Part shown: positions 11,684-13,871 of the stretch, in pieces
How positions within the stretch are numbered: position 1 is the first letter of the stretch
How the letters are laid out: every line of letters starts with the position of its first letter
Assembly (NCBI GenBank): GCA_037445185.1
Contig: JBBIKZ010000062.1
Coordinates: 1-13,871, forward strand
Source: JANWZL01 sp037445185
GTDB taxonomy: Bacteria; Pseudomonadota; Gammaproteobacteria; Burkholderiales; Thiobacillaceae
DNA: 13,871 bases
Reading direction: 5' to 3'
Program-made: the position numbers and the translations under genes
Notes under the pieces: generated by a model
Seen by the model: the letters and a program-made list of their open reading frames with translations, nothing else
The model's database searches: none
Told to the model about the DNA's origin: nothing

Positions 11684-11713
11684 TTGGGCGGGCTCACACT
11701 TCTCACGCATAAT
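11684..11713 (+). promoter_or_regulatory. candidate sigma-70 promoter for the Uma2-rhodanese pair
   Basis: The -10 candidate is CATAAT at 11708-11713 (five of six matches to TATAAT). The -35 candidate is TTGGGC at 11684-11689 (three of six), with an 18-bp spacer. Transcription would begin around 11720, just ahead of the strong ribosome-binding site at 11723-11728. The position is right for the plus-strand pair, but the -35 is poor. Confidence 0.4.
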
Positions 11714-11722
11714 CGGTTCGAG

Positions 11723-11728
11723 AGGAGG
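11723..11728 (+). promoter_or_regulatory. strong Shine-Dalgarno (AGGAGG) of the Uma2 gene
   Basis: A perfect AGGAGG ending 7 nt before the ATG at 11736. It fixes the start of the Uma2 gene, which otherwise lies in a reading frame that stays open far upstream, antisense through metH. Confidence 0.75.
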
Positions 11729-11735
11729 ACGCGCC

Positions 11736-12347
11736 ATGTCGAATCCGCGACCGCACGGACCACGCTCCTGCGTGGAGGACTATCTCGCCTGGGACGACGA
11801 GCGTCGCTACGAGCTGATCGACGGCGAGGCGCATCTCATGGCGCCGGCGCCGAGCCTGCAACATCAATCCATCGCCCTCGGTCTGGCGGATCAATTGCGC
11901 AATCGACTGGAGGAGAGGAAGCGGACCTCGCCGGACTGCCCCTACCAGGTCTTTATCGCCCCGGTGGACGTGATCCTGGGTCCGGACACCGTGGTGCAGC
12001 CGGACGTGGTGCTGGTGTGCGATCCGGCCATGCTGGCCAACGGCCGCAATGTCCAGGGCGCACCCGATGTGGCAATGGAGGTGCTACTGCCCGCCACCGC
12101 GCGCCGCGACCGCCTGGTCAAGCGCGACCTCTACGAACGCGTCGGTGTGGTCCATTACTGGTTGACCGACGCGGATGCCCGGACGCTGGAGTGCCATCGG
12201 CTTTCCGACCGCGTCTATGGCAAACCGGCGGTCTATGGCCCGGGCGAGAGCGTGGCGCTGCCCTACTGCGGCGAGCTCACGCTCGACCTTGCCGAGGTCT
12301 TCGGCCCACCCCCCGCCCCCGGCCCGCGCGGTCCCGATCTCACCTGA
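11736..12347 (+). CDS. Uma2-family PD-(D/E)XK endonuclease-like protein
   Basis: A 203-residue protein of the Uma2 family (DUF820), a restriction-endonuclease-like fold abundant in cyanobacteria and scattered in other bacteria, often in multiple mobile copies. Its biological role is not established. Visible family features are YELIDGEAHLM near the N-terminus, IAPVDVILGP and VVQPDVVLV (metal-binding Asp), then AMEVLLPATARRDRLVKRDL, where the catalytic Glu and Lys are expected, and VHYWLTD. Most members have EVLSPST at this point; here the Ser is Leu (EVLLPAT), a small deviation that leaves the presumed Glu and Lys intact. The start at 11736 is set by AGGAGG. The stop lies 15 bp before the rhodanese gene, so the two are probably co-transcribed. 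It is divergent from metH. Confidence 0.88.
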   Translation: MSNPRPHGPRSCVEDYLAWDDERRYELIDGEAHLMAPAPSLQHQSIALGLADQLRNRLEERKRTSPDCPYQVFIAPVDVILGPDTVVQPDVVLVCDPAMLANGRNVQGAPDVAMEVLLPATARRDRLVKRDLYERVGVVHYWLTDADARTLECHRLSDRVYGKPAVYGPGESVALPYCGELTLDLAEVFGPPPAPGPRGPDLT

Positions 12348-12362
12348 ACGTGGAGGACGACC

Positions 12363-12749
12363 ATGCAGCACCTCACCCCGCAACAAGCCTACCAATTCTT
12401 GCAGGCCCACCCCGAGGCGGTGTTCATCGACTGCCGTTCGGAGTTCGAATACCTCTTCGTCGGCCACCCCGTGGGGGCCATCCTCATCCCCTGGTACGAG
12501 GGCATCAACTGGGACCTGAACCCCCACTTCCTCGGTCAGGTGCGCATGGCCGCCTCGCACCATCGGCCGGTGCTGCTCATCTGCCGCTCCGGCAACCGTT
12601 CCAGGGAGGCGGGCGAGTTCCTCGAGCGCAACGGCTTCACCGAGGTCTACAACGTGCTCTACGGCTTCGAGGGCGAGCTGGACGAGCAGCACCGGCGCAG
12701 CACGAAGAACGGCTGGCGCTTCGAGGGCTTGCCCTGGGAGCAGTGCTGA
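12363..12749 (+). CDS. single-domain rhodanese-like sulfurtransferase
   Basis: A 128-residue stand-alone rhodanese domain. The active-site loop CRSGNRS, with catalytic Cys74, has the six-residue length typical of sulfur-transferring rhodaneses, and CRSEFEY near residue 24 matches the family's N-terminal strand (usually D-x-R-x-x-x-E). No signal peptide or membrane segment is visible, so it should be cytoplasmic. Such proteins pass sulfane sulfur from thiosulfate, persulfides or protein partners; the partner here is unknown. The start at 12363 has GGAGG about 7 nt upstream (ggaggacgacc). It follows the Uma2 gene by 15 bp, suggesting one transcript, though there is no known functional link between the two. 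It converges on gpmA with a 70-bp gap (12750-12819), in which I see no convincing terminator. Confidence 0.93.
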   Translation: MQHLTPQQAYQFLQAHPEAVFIDCRSEFEYLFVGHPVGAILIPWYEGINWDLNPHFLGQVRMAASHHRPVLLICRSGNRSREAGEFLERNGFTEVYNVLYGFEGELDEQHRRSTKNGWRFEGLPWEQC

Positions 12750-12819
12750 GGCGGGTGCCAGGTTCCGGTGGTCACGTCAGCCACACCTGTGCTGATCTTC
12801 GATCCCAATGCCGCGCCGA

Positions 12820-13551
12820 TCAGTTGGCGACCGCCTGAAGCGAAGCCAGCCGAGGGGTGGAGTATTCCAGGTAATAGCGCGCCATGACCTGGAACACGGG
12901 GTTGAACTCGTAGACGAGGGGGATGCCGGTGGGGATGTTGAGGTCGGCGATCTCGTCGTCGGGCAACACCTCCAGGTACTTCACCAGGGCGCGCAGGGTG
13001 TTGCCGTGCGCGGCCACCAGGATGCGCCGGCCGGCGCGCAGGTTGGGGAAGATGTGCTGGTGCCAAACCTCCAGCACGCGCTTCATGGTGTCGGCGAGTG
13101 ACTCGGTGGCCGGCAGGGCCTCGGCCGGCAGTTCGCGGTAGCGGGCATCGAAGCGGGGGTGCCGCGGGTCGGTGAGGTTGAGGGCTGGGGGGCGTGTGGC
13201 ATAGCTGCGGCGCCATTCGTGCACCCGTTCGTGGCCGTAGTGCTCGGCGATCTCGGTCTTGTTGAGCCCCTGCAGGGCGCCGTAATGGCGTTCGTTCAGG
13301 CGCCAATCCTTGACCACCGGCAGCCAGAGCTGGTCCATGACCTCCTGTACGGTCCAGAGCGTGCGGATGGCACGGCGCAGGACAGGGACGTAGGCGAGCT
13401 CGAAGCTGTAACCGGCGTCCCGCAACAGACGTCCCGCGGTCTCCGCTTCATAGTGGCCCCGCTCCGAGAGGTCGACATCGTTCCATCCGGTGAAGCGGTT
13501 ATCCCGGTTCCAAGTCCTTTCGCCATGGCGCAGGAGGACGATCTTGTACAT
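12820..13551 (-). CDS. gpmA: 2,3-bisphosphoglycerate-dependent phosphoglycerate mutase
   Basis: GpmA interconverts 3- and 2-phosphoglycerate in glycolysis and gluconeogenesis in the cytoplasm, using a phosphohistidine intermediate. The 243-residue product has the phosphoacceptor RHG with His9, the signature NRFTGWNDVDLSERG, LRRAIRTLW, Glu87 in NERHYG and the second catalytic His182 in AAHGNTLRALVKYL. PTGIPLVYEF and the C-terminal region are also complete. One unusual substitution is RHGERTWN where most members have RHGESTWN. The start is ATG 13551, with GGAG 6-10 nt upstream (acggagacaggc); an in-frame ATG at 13584 would add 11 residues that are not part of the family and lie at the IS boundary. 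The end of an insertion sequence lies about 33 bp upstream, so the native promoter is probably displaced or altered. Confidence 0.96.
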   Translation of the reverse strand: MYKIVLLRHGERTWNRDNRFTGWNDVDLSERGHYEAETAGRLLRDAGYSFELAYVPVLRRAIRTLWTVQEVMDQLWLPVVKDWRLNERHYGALQGLNKTEIAEHYGHERVHEWRRSYATRPPALNLTDPRHPRFDARYRELPAEALPATESLADTMKRVLEVWHQHIFPNLRAGRRILVAAHGNTLRALVKYLEVLPDDEIADLNIPTGIPLVYEFNPVFQVMARYYLEYSTPRLASLQAVAN

Positions 13552-13583
13552 GCCTGTCTCCGTTGATGCGGACTCATCCGGCA

Positions 13584-13871
13584 TGTACCGGCTCGGATTG
13601 TTTGGACACGGTTTTGCACCTCAGGCCGCCTTTCGCATGGCATAAGCCTGACGGGCTTCGAGGGGTGACATGAAGCCCAGTTTTTCGAGACGCCAATGGC
13701 GATTGTAACGATCCTTGAACGCGGTGACGGCGACGCGCACTTCCTCGACATTGCTGAAGACGCGGCCATGGATCGCTTGCTCCTTCAGCGTCCGGTTGAA
13801 GCGCTCGGCAACGCCGTTGGTCTGCGGTTCGGCTTTGAGGCCGAAGCTCGGGGCGATGCCCCAGAACTTGA
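13584..13871 (-). mobile_element. end of an insertion sequence (continues past right edge)
   Basis: A transposase 3' end (stop at 13621) is followed by a short noncoding tail. The tail read on the plus strand begins tgtaccggctcggattg at 13584; TGT is the usual terminal trinucleotide of IS3/IS481-type elements, so I place the element end there. The exact boundary is inferred, because the other terminus and the second target repeat lie outside the window. The transposase is transcribed toward gpmA, so read-through from the IS into gpmA is possible. Confidence 0.6.
13621..13871 (-). CDS. IS transposase, C-terminal part (DDE integrase core, IS3/IS481-like)
   Basis: The C-terminal 83 residues of a DDE transposase; the rest lies beyond the window, so it is partial at its 5' side and not necessarily broken. 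The block NGVAERFNRTLKEQ contains the third catalytic acid (Glu of AER) of the integrase core, followed by the helical tail YNRHWRLEKLGFMSPLEAR and the end AMRKAA. This combination is typical of rve-type transposases of IS3 and IS481 elements; I do not assign a specific IS. It ends about 70 bp upstream of the gpmA start, on the same strand. Confidence 0.85.
   Translation of the reverse strand, partial: KFWGIAPSFGLKAEPQTNGVAERFNRTLKEQAIHGRVFSNVEEVRVAVTAFKDRYNRHWRLEKLGFMSPLEARQAYAMRKAA

Noticed and set aside
11583..11735. Cobalamin or SAH riboswitch upstream of metH
   Set aside because: Only about 150 bp are available, and I find neither a B12-box-like segment nor the SAH-aptamer core. A weak hairpin, ctgca/tgcag at 11644-11669, is not enough.
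12750..12819. Bidirectional terminator between the rhodanese gene and gpmA
   Set aside because: No stem of useful length with a T-run on either strand; only short imperfect pairings such as gtgg/ccac.

Overview
This is a high-GC chromosomal window, very probably from a beta- or gammaproteobacterium. The main reason is the yhdP-like / nitrilase-family / tldD cluster, a conserved arrangement in those classes. A cobalamin-dependent methionine synthase of the MetH type, a 2,3-BPG-dependent phosphoglycerate mutase and a REP-like palindrome near the left edge agree with this. The genus cannot be fixed from the sequence.

Layout. From about 11582 down to 214, five genes lie head to tail on the minus strand with short gaps or an overlap, so they look like one transcription unit: metH (7884-11582), a HIT-superfamily GDP-hexose-phosphorylase/GalT-like gene (6593-7870), a YhdP-family giant envelope protein (2805-6596, GTG start overlapping the stop of the previous gene), a carbon-nitrogen hydrolase (1672-2604) and tldD (214-1659). 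Divergent from metH, on the plus strand, is a tight two-gene unit: a Uma2-family PD-(D/E)XK nuclease-like protein (11736-12347) and a single-domain rhodanese (12363-12749). Convergent with these is gpmA (12820-13551, minus strand). The right edge holds the 3' end of an IS transposase (13621 onward, minus strand), whose element end lies only about 30 bp upstream of the gpmA start.

The most interesting structure is at 7209-7447. A 229-bp miniature element (7214-7442) with perfect 18-bp terminal inverted repeats, flanked by a 5-bp direct repeat (ttgaa), sits inside the HIT-like gene. Removing the element plus one copy of the repeat (234 bp, exactly 78 codons) restores an uninterrupted 347-codon gene with continuous protein similarity across the junction. 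Because 234 is a multiple of three, both halves stay in one frame and only one in-frame TGA (7334-7336) separates them. The insertion also lies upstream of yhdP, nitrilase and tldD in the same apparent operon, so it could affect them by polarity or by bringing its own start signals.

The intact genes are mostly housekeeping: methionine/folate/B12 metabolism (metH), glycolysis (gpmA), outer-membrane lipid homeostasis (yhdP) and peptide maturation or quality control (tldD). I did not find a defence system or CRISPR array. The novelty is in the miniature element, the gene it splits, and the IS end next to gpmA.
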